A DNA stretch of 64,000 nt from Nocardioides pocheonensis (GCF_003725535.1 NZ_RJSF01000038.1:18019-82018); one strand, 5' to 3'. Counted from the stretch's first letter, positions 10,362 to 18,465 are shown. Translations and numbers: made by a program. Notes: generated by a model from the sequence alone, not told the origin.

Positions 10362-11591
10362 TCACGCCGCGTCGTCGCCGCCGAGCAGCGCGCCGATCCG
10401 GCGCAGGCCGTCGAGGTCGTGGACGTCGGTCGGCAGGGCCGGCAGCACCACGGTGGCGACGTGGGGGTGCGCCGTCGCGAACCGACTCCGCAACCGGGTC
10501 TCGCGCTCGACGAGAAGCTTGCGGTCGGCGTGCAGCCGGAGCAGCCCCGCGGCCATCCGGCTCGCGTCGTCGGAGGAGTCGCGCAGCTTCTCGTAGCCCG
10601 ACATCGCCGCGGCCTCGGACAGCTCCACCTCCGGATCGACGCTCGCCCGGTTGACCACCAGCCCGGCGAGCGGCATGTTCTCCGCGCTCAGCCGCTCGAC
10701 GAAGTACGCCGCCTCCCGCAGGGCGTCCGGCTCGGGGGCGGCGACGACGAGGAACGACGTACCGTCGGCCTGGAGCAGCTCGAAGGTCCGCTGCGCCCGC
10801 TGCCGGAACCCGCCGAACAGCGTGTCGAAGGCGGAGACGAACGCCTGCATGTCGCTGAGCACCTGGCCGCCGATGATCGTGGTGACCGCCTTGGTCACCA
10901 TGTTGAACCCGGCGGTCATCAGCCGTGCCGGACCGCGGGCGGGCGCGAGCAGCAGGCGCATGAACTTGCCGTCGAGGAAGCTGGAGAGCCGCTCGGGCGC
11001 GTCGAGGAAGTCCAGCGCGCTGCGCGAGGGCGGCGTGTCGACGACGATGAGGTCCCAGCGACCCGAGGCGCGGGCGTCCTTGTCGAGCTGCCCGAGCTTC
11101 TCCATCGCCATGTACTCCTGCGTGCCCGCGAACGAGCTCGAGACGGCGATGTAGAAGGGGTTGTTGAGGATCTGCCTGGCCTTCTCGGGGCTGGCCTGGC
11201 TCTCGACCACCTCGTCGAAGGTGCGCTTCATGTCGAGCATCATCGCGTCGAGGGAACCGGCGCCTCCGCCGGTGGTTGAGCCGCCGCCGCTGGTGGTTGA
11301 GCCTGCCGAAACCCCCGGCACCGGCCGCGGGGTGTTGTCGAGCGCCTCGATGCCCATCGACTGCGCGAGCCGCCGGGCCGGGTCGATGGTGAGCACGACC
11401 ACCTTGCGGCCGCGCTCGGCGGCACGCAGCGCCAGCGACGCCGCGGTCGTGGTCTTGCCGACGCCGCCCGACCCGCAGCAGACGATGATCCGCCGCTTCG
11501 GGTCGTCGAGCAGGGCGTCGACGTCGAGCAGCCGGGTCGGCTCGTGGGAGGCGGTCATCGGACCGACGCGGGGGTTCGACCGGGTGGGCAT
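10362..11591 (-). CDS. Get3/ArsA-like anion-transporting ATPase, second subunit of pair
   Basis: A 409-residue SIMIBI P-loop ATPase. The deviant Walker A is CGSGGVGKTTTAASLAL near residue 40, followed by the VLTIDPARRL switch region and IVVDTPPSRSALDFLD. Its ATG (11591) overlaps the stop of the upstream partner as TGATG, so the pair is translationally coupled and probably forms a heterodimer. The homologous pair in M. tuberculosis (Rv3679-Rv3680) also adjoins whiB4. Odd feature: a Ser/Thr/Gly-rich insert at about residues 96-112 is encoded by an interspersed DNA repeat (11271-11313). Substrate unknown; there is no arsenic-resistance gene nearby, so an arsenite role is unlikely. Confidence 0.9.
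   Translation of the reverse strand: MPTRSNPRVGPMTASHEPTRLLDVDALLDDPKRRIIVCCGSGGVGKTTTAASLALRAAERGRKVVVLTIDPARRLAQSMGIEALDNTPRPVPGVSAGSTTSGGGSTTGGGAGSLDAMMLDMKRTFDEVVESQASPEKARQILNNPFYIAVSSSFAGTQEYMAMEKLGQLDKDARASGRWDLIVVDTPPSRSALDFLDAPERLSSFLDGKFMRLLLAPARGPARLMTAGFNMVTKAVTTIIGGQVLSDMQAFVSAFDTLFGGFRQRAQRTFELLQADGTSFLVVAAPEPDALREAAYFVERLSAENMPLAGLVVNRASVDPEVELSEAAAMSGYEKLRDSSDDASRMAAGLLRLHADRKLLVERETRLRSRFATAHPHVATVVLPALPTDVHDLDGLRRIGALLGGDDAA
11271..11313 (-). repeat. Interspersed palindromic repeat inside the Get3-like coding sequence
   Basis: GGTGGTTGAGCCTGCCGAAA and the flanking CC (11292-11313) match the repeat family seen between genes at 22440, 34856 and 57609. A half copy, GGTGGTTGAG, occurs 21 bases away at 11271-11280. 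The repeat is in frame and is translated as a Ser-Thr-Gly linker. Confidence 0.75.
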
Positions 11592-12592
11592 CAGGCCAGC
11601 CCCTGCGCGCAGAGCGACTCGGCCAGCTCGTAGAGGCCGCCCAGGTCGACGCCGCCGGCCAGCTTGGCCAGCTCGTACGTCGGGACGCCGATCTTCTCGA
11701 CCAGGGCCCGCTGGCTGTCCTCGAGCTGACGGCGCTCGGCGTGGTCGCGGCCCTCGGCGACCAGGCTGTGCACCAGCGCCTTGTCGGCGTCGATGCCGGC
11801 GGACGCCAGCGCCTTGGCCAGGGCGGACTCGTCGACCGTGCCCTCGAGCAGCGCCGCCCGGGCCTCGGCGTCGAGGTCCTGGGGCCGGACCAGGTTGACC
11901 ACGACGCCGCCGACCGGAAGGCCGGCCTCGCGCAGCTCCCGGACCCCGTCGATCGTCTCCTGCACGGGCATCTCCTCGAGCACGGTCACCAGGTGCACCG
12001 CCGTGCGCGGCGACCGCAGCAGCGTCATCACCGTGTCTGCCTGCGCCTTGATCGGACCCATCCGGGCGAGGCCGGCCAGCTCGCTGTTCACGTTGAGGAA
12101 CTGCGCGATCCGGCCGGTGGGTGGCGCGTCGAGCACGATCGCGTCGTACTGGCGGGCGCCCTTGTTGCGGGAGTTGCGCTGCGCGGCCTCGTAGACCTTG
12201 CCGGTCAGGAGCACGTCGCGCACGCCGGGAGCGATGGTCGTCGCGAAGTCGATCACGCCGAACCGGTCGAGCGCCTTGCCGGCGCGGCCGAGCCGGTAGT
12301 ACATGGAGAGGTACTCCAGCAGGGCCGCCTCGGCGTCGACCGCGAGCGCGTAGACGTCGCCCGCGCCGTGCTCGGTGGCCTTGGCCAGGAGCCGCTCCTC
12401 GTAGGGCAGCGGGGACACGTCGAACATCTGCGCGATGCCCTGCCGCCCCTCGACCTCGCAGAGCAGCACGGTCTTGCCGCGGGACGCGTGCGCCAGCGCC
12501 AGACCGGCGGCGACCGTGGACTTCCCGGTGCCACCCTTGCCGGTGACGACGTGCAGCTGCACCTCGGGGAAGTCGGAGCTCGCCGGGGCCAT
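11591..12592 (-). CDS. Get3/ArsA-like anion-transporting ATPase, first subunit of pair
   Basis: A 333-residue P-loop ATPase with Walker A VVTGKGGTGKSTVAAGLAL near residue 18, the VLLCEVEGRQG switch region and IVLDAPPTGRIAQFL. The ATG at 12592 is chosen because homologous sequence begins there and TAGGCT lies 7 bases upstream (leaderless start); the open frame extends 104 codons further without family-like sequence. It overlaps the second ATPase by one base. Family members bind hydrophobic tails or anions and couple ATP hydrolysis to their release; the client is unknown. Divergent from the CoA-transferase operon. Confidence 0.9.
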   Translation of the reverse strand: MAPASSDFPEVQLHVVTGKGGTGKSTVAAGLALAHASRGKTVLLCEVEGRQGIAQMFDVSPLPYEERLLAKATEHGAGDVYALAVDAEAALLEYLSMYYRLGRAGKALDRFGVIDFATTIAPGVRDVLLTGKVYEAAQRNSRNKGARQYDAIVLDAPPTGRIAQFLNVNSELAGLARMGPIKAQADTVMTLLRSPRTAVHLVTVLEEMPVQETIDGVRELREAGLPVGGVVVNLVRPQDLDAEARAALLEGTVDESALAKALASAGIDADKALVHSLVAEGRDHAERRQLEDSQRALVEKIGVPTYELAKLAGGVDLGGLYELAESLCAQGLA

Positions 12593-12701
12593 GCAGGGCA
12601 GCCTAGAACGTGAGTCCTCGCCTCGGGCAGTTCTCCGAACGGCCTCGTGACTAGGATCACGGCAGGCCCGGTCCCGCCGGGCGACCGGGAGGTGGCAGAG
12701 C

Positions 12702-13475
12702 GTGGACAAGGTCGTCGCGAGCGCGGCCGAGGCGGTGGCCGACATCACGAGCGGGTCGACGATCGCGGTCGGTGGGTTCGGGCTCTGCGGGATCCCGTCG
12801 GTGCTGATCGACGCGCTCCTGGAGACCGGGGCGACCGATCTCCAGGCGGTGTCGAACAACTGCGGCGTCGACGAATGGGGGCTGGGCAAGCTCCTGATGG
12901 CCAAGCGGCTGCGCAGGATGATCTCTTCCTACGTCGGGGAGAACCGCGAGTTCGCCCGCCAGTACCTCCACGGCGAGCTCGAGGTCGAGCTGACCCCGCA
13001 GGGCACGTTGGCCGAGCGGATGCGGGCCGGCGGCTCGGGGATCGCCGCGTTCTTCACCGCGACCGGCGGCGGCACCCAGGTTGCGGAGGGCGGTCTGCCC
13101 TGGCGGTACGACGACGCCGGCAACGTGGTCGTCGCGAGCCCGCCCAAGGAGACCAGGCTGTTCGGCGAGGGCGACGACCGCCGGGAGTACGTCCTCGAGG
13201 AGGCTATCGTCGCTGACTTCGGACTCGTGCGGGCCTGGAAGGGCGACCGGCACGGCAACCTCGTGTACCGCGACTCGGCCCGCAACTTCAACCCGCTGGC
13301 AGCGATGTGCGGCCGGCTCACCATCGCCGAGGTCGAGCACCTCGTCGAGCCCGGCGAGATCGACCCCAACGACGTACACACTCCGGGGGTGTTCGTGCAG
13401 CGCGTGGTGGCCCTGACGCCCGAGCAGGCCGCCGAGAAGCGGATCGAGAAGCACACGGTGAGGGAGCGCGCCTGA
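12702..13475 (+). CDS. scoA: 3-oxoacid/succinyl-CoA:acetoacetate CoA-transferase, subunit A
   Basis: A 257-residue alpha subunit of a class I CoA-transferase. The N-terminal glycine loop [21 protein letters not shown] is the family signature (CoA_trans signature 1), and the [11 protein letters not shown] and [10 protein letters not shown] stretches are typical. GTG 12702 follows GGGAGGTGG. The enzyme transfers CoA from succinyl-CoA to acetoacetate or related 3-oxoacids for ketone or aromatic catabolism. The stop overlaps the subunit B start as TGATG, so the two subunits are made stoichiometrically. Substrate specificity cannot be set from sequence alone. Confidence 0.9.
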   Translation: MDKVVASAAEAVADITSGSTIAVGGFGLCGIPSVLIDALLETGATDLQAVSNNCGVDEWGLGKLLMAKRLRRMISSYVGENREFARQYLHGELEVELTPQGTLAERMRAGGSGIAAFFTATGGGTQVAEGGLPWRYDDAGNVVVASPPKETRLFGEGDDRREYVLEEAIVADFGLVRAWKGDRHGNLVYRDSARNFNPLAAMCGRLTIAEVEHLVEPGEIDPNDVHTPGVFVQRVVALTPEQAAEKRIEKHTVRERA

Positions 13476-14113
13476 TGGCCCAGAACAAGGGGTGGACACG
13501 AGAGGGCATGGCTGCCCGCGCCGCCTCGGAGCTGACCGACGGGTCCTACGTGAACCTCGGCATCGGGCTCCCGACGTTGGTGCCGAACTACGTCGCCGAC
13601 GACGTCGAGCTGGTGCTGCAGTCGGAGAACGGGATCCTCGGGGTCGGCCCGTACCCGTACGCCGGGGAGGAGGACCCCGACTTGATCAACGCCGGCAAGG
13701 AGACCGTCACGGTGCGCCGTGGCGCGTCCTTCTTCGACTCCGCGACCAGCTTCGGGATGATCCGCGGCGGCAAGATCGACGCCGCGATCCTCGGGGCGAT
13801 GCAGGTCTCCGCGACCGGTGACATCGCCAACTGGATGATCCCCGGGAAGATGGTCAAGGGCATGGGCGGTGCCATGGACCTCGTCCACGGCGCCAAACGA
13901 GTGATCGTGCTGATGGAGCACGTCGCCCGCGACGGCTCGTACAAGATCGTCAACGAGTGCTCGCTGCCCTACACCGGCCGCGCCGTCGTCCAGCGGATCA
14001 TCACCGACCTCTGCGTCATCGACGTCACGCCCGCCGGCCTGGCGCTCGTGGAGCTGGCCCCGGACGTCACCGAGGACGAGGTGCGGCAGAAGACCGAGCC
14101 GGACCTGGTCTGA
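13475..14113 (+). CDS. scoB: 3-oxoacid/succinyl-CoA:acetoacetate CoA-transferase, subunit B
   Basis: A 212-residue beta subunit. The catalytic glutamate that forms the covalent CoA thioester is in the LQSENGILG motif near residue 49, and the conserved [13 protein letters not shown] opening and [19 protein letters not shown] segment are present. ATG 13475 overlaps the scoA stop by one base. The normal length and intact motifs indicate a functional enzyme working with the preceding gene. The convergent hydrolase gene ends 6 bases after this stop. Confidence 0.92.
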   Translation: MAQNKGWTREGMAARAASELTDGSYVNLGIGLPTLVPNYVADDVELVLQSENGILGVGPYPYAGEEDPDLINAGKETVTVRRGASFFDSATSFGMIRGGKIDAAILGAMQVSATGDIANWMIPGKMVKGMGGAMDLVHGAKRVIVLMEHVARDGSYKIVNECSLPYTGRAVVQRIITDLCVIDVTPAGLALVELAPDVTEDEVRQKTEPDLV

Positions 14114-14119
14114 GAAGCG

Positions 14120-14836
14120 TCAGCCGGCGAGCGCGTCGAGCACCGTGGGCCAGGCGACCGAACCCGGCTCGATCGGCTCGAAGTGGCCGCCCGGCACCTC
14201 CTCGAGGACGACCCAGGGATGCCGGGCCACGAGCCGGCGGGCGAGGTCGACCGGTACGACGTCGTCGTCCACGCCGTGCACGACCCGGATCTCGGCTCGG
14301 GGCCGGGCGCCGAGCAGCACCATCGGGTCGGCGGTGTCCGGGTCGATCTCGCCGAGGAACGCGCGGGCCGCGTCGCTGCCGAGGCCCAGTCGGATCGCCT
14401 CACGCAGGTCGCACACCGGAGCCAGCGCGACCACGCGGTCGGCCGGCACGTCCTGGGTCGCCAGCCAGAGGGCGAGGTGGCCGCCGGCCGAGTGGCCGGT
14501 CACCCGCAGGGTGCCCGTCGAGAGCCCCACGCCCTCGAGCAGCTCCGGCAGGCGCGTCGCGGCCCGGAGCACGTCGGCTCCGGTGAGCGGCCAGCCGCCC
14601 GCGCTGCCGGGCCCGACGCGGCGGTACTCCGGGGTCGCCACCAGGAAGCCCTCCCGGGCGAGCGCGACCGCCATCTCGCGGGTGTGGGTGCGGTCGTAGG
14701 CGGTCTTCCAGAACCCCCCGTGCAGCAGGAGCACGGTGATGCCGTTGCCCGTCTCCGGCACGTGCAGGTCGAGCACGGCGTCGTCGTGGTCGTCGTAGCG
14801 GAGGACGACGTCGGGCAGGTCGGTCGGCACGGCCAT
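14120..14836 (-). CDS. Alpha/beta hydrolase (kynurenine formamidase-like esterase)
   Basis: A 238-residue cytoplasmic hydrolase. The oxyanion motif LLLHGGFWK resembles the HGGYW of kynurenine formamidases and carboxylesterases. The nucleophile serine is in VTGHSAGGHLAL, the acid is probably in VVHGVDDDVVP, and the histidine is in VPGGHFEPI. ATG 14836 has TACTGT 6 bases upstream and no ribosome site, supporting a leaderless start. No other tryptophan-degradation gene is nearby, so the substrate is open. Convergent with the CoA-transferase operon. Confidence 0.85.
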   Translation of the reverse strand: MAVPTDLPDVVLRYDDHDDAVLDLHVPETGNGITVLLLHGGFWKTAYDRTHTREMAVALAREGFLVATPEYRRVGPGSAGGWPLTGADVLRAATRLPELLEGVGLSTGTLRVTGHSAGGHLALWLATQDVPADRVVALAPVCDLREAIRLGLGSDAARAFLGEIDPDTADPMVLLGARPRAEIRVVHGVDDDVVPVDLARRLVARHPWVVLEEVPGGHFEPIEPGSVAWPTVLDALAG

Positions 14837-14914
14837 GTGCCGACAGTACTGAGCGCGCGAAGGACGCTCCGGTGGGCGTGTCCCGCCCGATCGGTCGCGC
14901 ACTAGAGTCGCGGC

Positions 14915-15070
14915 ATGACGAAATGGGAGTACATGACCGCCCCCGTGCTGGTGCACGCCACGAAGCAGATCCTCGACAACTTCGGCGCCGACGGCTGGGA
15001 GCTGGTGCAGGTCGTCCCCGGCATGAACCCGGAGAACCTCGTCGCCTACTTCAAGCGCCCGGTCGCCTGA
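14915..15070 (+). CDS. Small DUF4177-like protein
   Basis: A 51-residue protein (MTKWEYMTAPVLVHATKQIL...) with the DUF4177 pattern: aromatic start (KWEY), then LDNFGADGWELVQV and a terminal YFKR. ATG 14915 is preceded by TAGAGT 6 bases upstream, a leaderless-type promoter. Its stop overlaps the RidA start as TGATG. A similarly small gene precedes the RidA homologue in mycobacteria. The function of the domain is unknown; the coupling points to a role with RidA. Confidence 0.85.
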   Translation: MTKWEYMTAPVLVHATKQILDNFGADGWELVQVVPGMNPENLVAYFKRPVA

Positions 15071-15528
15071 TGAGCACCCCCGAGGAGCGCCTGGCCGAGC
15101 TCGGTCTGTCCGTCCCGGAGGTCGCGGCCCCCGTCGCGGCGTACATCCCGGCGGTGCGCAGCGGCAACCACGTCTTCACCTCCGGCCAGCTGCCGATGCA
15201 GTCGGGCCAGCTGATGGCCACCGGCAAGGTCGGCGGAGAGGTCACCCAGGAGGAGGCCGTCGCGTGCGCCCGGCAGTGCGGGCTGAACGCGCTCGCCGCC
15301 ATCCGTGCCGAGATCGGTGAGCTGTCCGCGATCAAGCGCGTCGTCAAGGTGGTCGCGTACGTCGCCTCGACCCCCGACTTCACCGGACAGCCGCTGGTGG
15401 CGAACGGCGTCTCCGAGCTGCTCGGCGAGGTGTTCGGCGACGCCGGTCGGCACGCCCGGTCCGCGGTCGGCGTACCCGTGCTGCCGCTGGACGCGCCGGT
15501 CGAGGTCGAGCTGGTCGTCGAGATCTGA
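15070..15528 (+). CDS. RidA-family (YjgF/YER057c) enamine/imine deaminase-like protein
   Basis: A 152-residue RidA-superfamily protein that would hydrolyse reactive enamine/imine intermediates or a related carbonyl compound. Conserved blocks are YIPAVRSGNHVFTSGQLP, GGEVTQEEAVACARQCGLNAL and HARSAVGVPVLPLDAPVEVEL; the arginine in HARSAVG sits where the RidA substrate arginine is found. The N-terminal extension (EERLAELGLSVPEV) is typical of actinobacterial subfamily members. ATG 15070 overlaps the DUF4177 stop by one base. Part of the 14915-17256 operon. Confidence 0.9.
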   Translation: MSTPEERLAELGLSVPEVAAPVAAYIPAVRSGNHVFTSGQLPMQSGQLMATGKVGGEVTQEEAVACARQCGLNALAAIRAEIGELSAIKRVVKVVAYVASTPDFTGQPLVANGVSELLGEVFGDAGRHARSAVGVPVLPLDAPVEVELVVEI

Positions 15529-15541
15529 TGGGCGGTCGCTG

Positions 15542-16423
15542 ATGGCCGGCCTGGTGCACCTGCCGGCGGAGTTCGCCGAGCAGGCGGCCGCGTTCGCCGA
15601 CGGCACGAAGGAGCCGGCCGAGCCGCGTGACGCGGCCACGGTCGTGCTTCTGCGACGCGGCGCCGACGGACCCGAGGTCTACCTGCTCCGCCGCCACGTC
15701 TCGATGGAGTTCGCCGGCGGGATGTGCGTGTTCCCGGGTGGCGGCGTCGACCGGCGCGACTTCGACCACACCGTGGCCTGGGCCGGACCTTCGCCCGCCG
15801 CGTGGGCGGCGCGCCTCGGCGTGGACGAGGCCAAGGCCCGCGCGCTGGTCTGCGCGGCCGTGCGGGAGACGTTCGAGGAGTCGGGAGTGCTGCTGGCCGG
15901 GGAGTCCGCGGACTCGGTGGTCGCCGACACCACGGCCGACGACTGGGAGGCCGACCGGGTCGCGCTGGAGAAGCGCGAGCTGGCGCTGACCGAGTTCCTG
16001 GACCGGCGCGGCCTGGTGCTGCGCACCGACCTCCTCGGCGCGTGGTCCGGCTGGCTCACCCCGGTCTTCGAGCCGAAGCGCTACCGCACCTGGTTCTTCG
16101 TCGCCGAGCTGCCCGAGGGCCAGCGCACCCGCGACGTGTCCACGGAGTCCGACCACGTGGTCTGGCTGCCGGTGCTGCGCGCGCTCGAGCAGGCCGAGGC
16201 GCGCGAGATCCTGATGCTCCCGCCGACCTACATCACCAGCCTCGAGGTCGCCCAGTACGCCGACCCGCAGGCCGTGATCGACGCGGCGGCCGACCGCACC
16301 GTCGAGATGTTCTGCCCCGCGGTGGTCGAGGACGGCGAGGGCTTCACGCTCAGCCGGCCGCCGCACGCCGACGGGCTGCTCGAGGCGCGCGCGAGGAACG
16401 CGACCTGGGGCTCCCGGTCGTGA
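15542..16423 (+). CDS. NUDIX hydrolase, NUDT19-like
   Basis: A 293-residue NUDIX protein. The box is split: GGGVDRRDFD is followed by a ~40-residue insertion before AAVRETFEESGVLL (RExxEExG). This arrangement is found in NUDT19/RP2p-type hydrolases, which cleave CoA or acyl-CoA diphosphate bonds. ATG 15542 is the first in-frame start; the ATG at 15528 opens only a four-codon frame. The stop overlaps the MBL gene start (GTGA). Substrate assignment to CoA esters is by subfamily resemblance only. Confidence 0.85.
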   Translation: MAGLVHLPAEFAEQAAAFADGTKEPAEPRDAATVVLLRRGADGPEVYLLRRHVSMEFAGGMCVFPGGGVDRRDFDHTVAWAGPSPAAWAARLGVDEAKARALVCAAVRETFEESGVLLAGESADSVVADTTADDWEADRVALEKRELALTEFLDRRGLVLRTDLLGAWSGWLTPVFEPKRYRTWFFVAELPEGQRTRDVSTESDHVVWLPVLRALEQAEAREILMLPPTYITSLEVAQYADPQAVIDAAADRTVEMFCPAVVEDGEGFTLSRPPHADGLLEARARNATWGSRS

Positions 16424-17256
16424 GCCCGGCGTCGTCCGGGTGGGCGGGCGGGTCCTTCGGCGAGCGCGCCCGGTGCGTGCTCGCGCCGAACGCGAACATC
16501 ATGACGCTCGACGGCACCAACACCTGGGTGCTCCACGAGCCGGGTGCGCGCCGGTCCGTCGTGATCGACCCCGGTCCGCCCGACCCCGGCCACCTCGCGG
16601 CGGTCGAGGCTGCCTCCGAGGAGCTGGGGGCCGGGTCGGTCGGGGTGGTGCTGCTGACCCACCACCACGTCGACCACTCCGAGTCGGCCCGCGGGTTCGC
16701 CAAGCGGATGGGTTGCGGGGTCCGGGCGCTCGACCCGGCGTACCGGCTGGGGGAGGAGGGGCTCGGCGACGGCGACGTCGTCGAGGTCGACGGGCTGGAG
16801 ATCCGGGTGGTCGGCACCCCCGGGCACACCGCCGACTCGCTGTCCTTCCTGCTGCCTGCCGAGCAGGCCGTGCTCACCGGCGACACGGTGCTCGGCCGCG
16901 GCACCACGGTGGTGGCCCACCCCGACGGCCAGCTGGGCGCCTACCTGGACTCCCTCGACCGGCTGCACGCCCTCGCCGAGCGCCACGAGGTCGAGCGGAT
17001 CTGGCCGGGCCACGGACCGGCGATCGACCAGGCCCTCGGCGCCCTCGACTACTACATCGCCCACCGCCACGAGCGCCTCGACCAGGTCCGCGCCGCCCTC
17101 GCCCAGCTCGAGTCCGCCCCCCACCCCGAGGGCATCTCCGTCGACGAGCTCCCCCGCCGCGTCGTCGAGATCGTCTACACCGACGTCGACCCCGTCCTCT
17201 GGGGCGCCGCCGAGCTCTCCGTCCGCGCCCAGCTGGCCTACCTCCAAGCTCGTTGA
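16420..17256 (+). CDS. MBL-fold metallohydrolase (LACTB2-like)
   Basis: A 278-residue metallo-beta-lactamase-fold hydrolase. The zinc-binding motif is LLTHHHVDHSES (HxHxDH), then GTPGHTADS, LTGDTVLG and IWPGHGPAI provide further ligands, with a C-terminal winged-helix-like tail as in LACTB2. GTG 16420 overlaps the NUDIX stop by four bases. LACTB2 proteins act on RNA, while other members act on thioesters; activity here is undetermined. The final codons CGT TGA belong to the terminal repeat of the 17248-18465 element. In M. tuberculosis the homologue (Rv3677c) directly adjoins crp. Confidence 0.88.
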   Translation: MSPASSGWAGGSFGERARCVLAPNANIMTLDGTNTWVLHEPGARRSVVIDPGPPDPGHLAAVEAASEELGAGSVGVVLLTHHHVDHSESARGFAKRMGCGVRALDPAYRLGEEGLGDGDVVEVDGLEIRVVGTPGHTADSLSFLLPAEQAVLTGDTVLGRGTTVVAHPDGQLGAYLDSLDRLHALAERHEVERIWPGHGPAIDQALGALDYYIAHRHERLDQVRAALAQLESAPHPEGISVDELPRRVVEIVYTDVDPVLWGAAELSVRAQLAYLQAR

Positions 17257-17315
17257 GTTGGGGGTTCGTCCCCGTCGAGTTGGGCCTTGGTTCCGTCGAG
17301 TGGGGGATTTGTGCC
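17248..17315 (+). repeat. Left terminal array: three tandem ~22-base units
   Basis: Units at 17248-17271 (GTTGAGTTGGGGGTTCGT core), 17272-17293 (GTCGAGTTGGGCCTTGGT) and 17294-17315 (GTCGAGTGGGGGATTTGTGC). Unit 1 is the best preserved and matches the right end; inner units have drifted. A weaker fourth trace (GGCGAGTTCGTTCC) is at 17324-17337. Confidence 0.8.
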
Positions 17316-17416
17316 GCACCAGTGGCGAGTTCGTTCCCGGTGACCCCGTAGAACACGGTCCCTGATCCGGCCGGTACGCCTCCACAGGCCCCGTACCACG
17401 CCCAGCGTCCACCGCA

Positions 17417-18382
17417 ATGAAGCCACGCATGGCCTCACCTGGAGGCCCGGTCGAACCTGCCCGAATGGTGCCCACGTTCCCGCAGCGACCCTTCACGACC
17501 CGCCACGCCCAAGCTCGGGGGATCCCGCGCAAACGACTCGTGGCGGCTGAGCAGGTGGGCGTCCTCCGCCGGGTGCTCCGCGGCGTCTACGTGCCTGCGG
17601 ACCTGGACGACACGCTCGAGCTGCGAGCGACGTGCGCGTCCCTGGTGGTGGCTCCTGGCTCCGTCGTGCGTGATCGCACGGCTGCCTGGATCCATGGTGT
17701 CGACGTCCTCACCCACACCGAGCACGAGCTGCTTCCCCCGGTAGAGACGTGTGTGCCGCGCTTCCGCGCACCCAGCGACCGCCTCGGTGTGGACGGCGGC
17801 ACCCGGGATCTTGCTCCCCAGGACGTCATGACGGTGCACGGTCTGTCCGTCACCACCCCACTCCGGACCGCGCTCGACCTGGGATGCAACCTACGCCGTC
17901 GGGATGCGCTCGCCGCGCTCGATCAGTTCGTGCGGTTGCACGAGCTCACTCGGGAGGAGATGGCCCGCACTGCGCAGCGCTATTTCCGGAGGCGCGGGGT
18001 GGTGCAGCTGCGCAGGCTGATCCCGCTCGCCGACGGCCGGGCGGAGTCGCACCGGGAGTCGTGGACGCGGCTGGAGATCCTCGATGCCGGACTGCCTGCG
18101 CCCGAGCTCCAGTACTGGATCGAGGTCGACGGCGTCCCGACCTACCGGCTAGATCATGCCTATCCGCGGCATCGGGTCGCGGTCGAGTACGACGGCGAGG
18201 ACTTCCACGACCGCACCGAGGCACAGAGACGGCACGACCGCGAACGCCGCGCCTGGCTCGAAGCACACGGCTGGACCGTGATCGTCGTGCGCAAGGGCGA
18301 CTTCACCGGCGGAAGCTGCGACCGCTGGCTGCGCGAGCTGCGGCGAGCCCTCCGGCCGACGTACACGAATCGGCGCTGGTGA
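17417..18382 (+). CDS. DUF559-type endonuclease-like protein with AbiEi-like N-terminal wing
   Basis: A 321-residue protein, the only cargo of the element. The N-terminal part (about 25-65, FTTRHAQARGIPRKRL then RRVLRGVYVP) resembles the winged-helix AbiEi antitoxin-type domain. The C-terminal ~110 residues match DUF559/Vsr-like PD-(D/E)xK folds: Glu214 in ESHRES, Asp246 in YRLDHAYP, Glu257 with Asp259 in VAVEYDGEDFH, then RRHDRERRAWLEAHGW and a final hydrophobic strand. These acidic residues could bind metal for DNA cleavage. ATG 17417 is used; ATG 17429 or 17465 are possible. No toxin partner is adjacent. Function is not known; nuclease activity is inferred from fold-level resemblance. Confidence 0.75.
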   Translation: MKPRMASPGGPVEPARMVPTFPQRPFTTRHAQARGIPRKRLVAAEQVGVLRRVLRGVYVPADLDDTLELRATCASLVVAPGSVVRDRTAAWIHGVDVLTHTEHELLPPVETCVPRFRAPSDRLGVDGGTRDLAPQDVMTVHGLSVTTPLRTALDLGCNLRRRDALAALDQFVRLHELTREEMARTAQRYFRRRGVVQLRRLIPLADGRAESHRESWTRLEILDAGLPAPELQYWIEVDGVPTYRLDHAYPRHRVAVEYDGEDFHDRTEAQRRHDRERRAWLEAHGWTVIVVRKGDFTGGSCDRWLRELRRALRPTYTNRRW

Positions 18383-18395
18383 GCGGAGCCCTCCC

Positions 18396-18465
18396 GGCAA
18401 CGAAGTCCCAACTCAACAGGAACGAACCCCCAGCTCGACGGGCACGAACCCCCAACTCAACGAGC
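18396..18465 (-). repeat. Right terminal array: three tandem units, inverted relative to the left
   Basis: Read on the minus strand: 18465-18441 (GTTGAGTTGGGGGTTCGTGC core), 18440-18418 (GTCGAGCTGGGGGTTCGTTC) and 18417-18396 (GTTGAGTTGGGACTTCGTTG). The outer unit is nearly identical to the left outer unit, differing at one position near its inner end. Confidence 0.8.

Larger units (their letters stand above)
17248..18465. mobile_element. Single-gene element with iterated inverted ends carrying a DUF559 nuclease-like gene
   Basis: Begins and ends with the same sequence in opposite orientation: GCTCGTTGAGTTGGGGGTTC at 17248 and its reverse complement ending at 18465. At each end three tandem units of about 22-25 bases follow (left 17248-17315, right 18396-18465), consensus GTCGAGTTGGGGGTTCGTGC. 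Only one gene lies between them. The element separates the MBL and crp genes, which are neighbours in mycobacteria, and its outermost bases provide the stop codons of both. No transposase, integrase or target-site duplication is seen. Confidence 0.65.

Noticed and set aside
10362..12592. Arsenite-efflux operon
   Set aside because: The ATPases resemble ArsA, but there is no arsB, arsR or arsC, and the whiB4-adjacent pair is a conserved actinobacterial feature.
17248..18465. CRISPR array
   Set aside because: The repeated ~22-base units are directly adjacent without spacers and are inverted at the two ends; no cas genes are present anywhere in the window.
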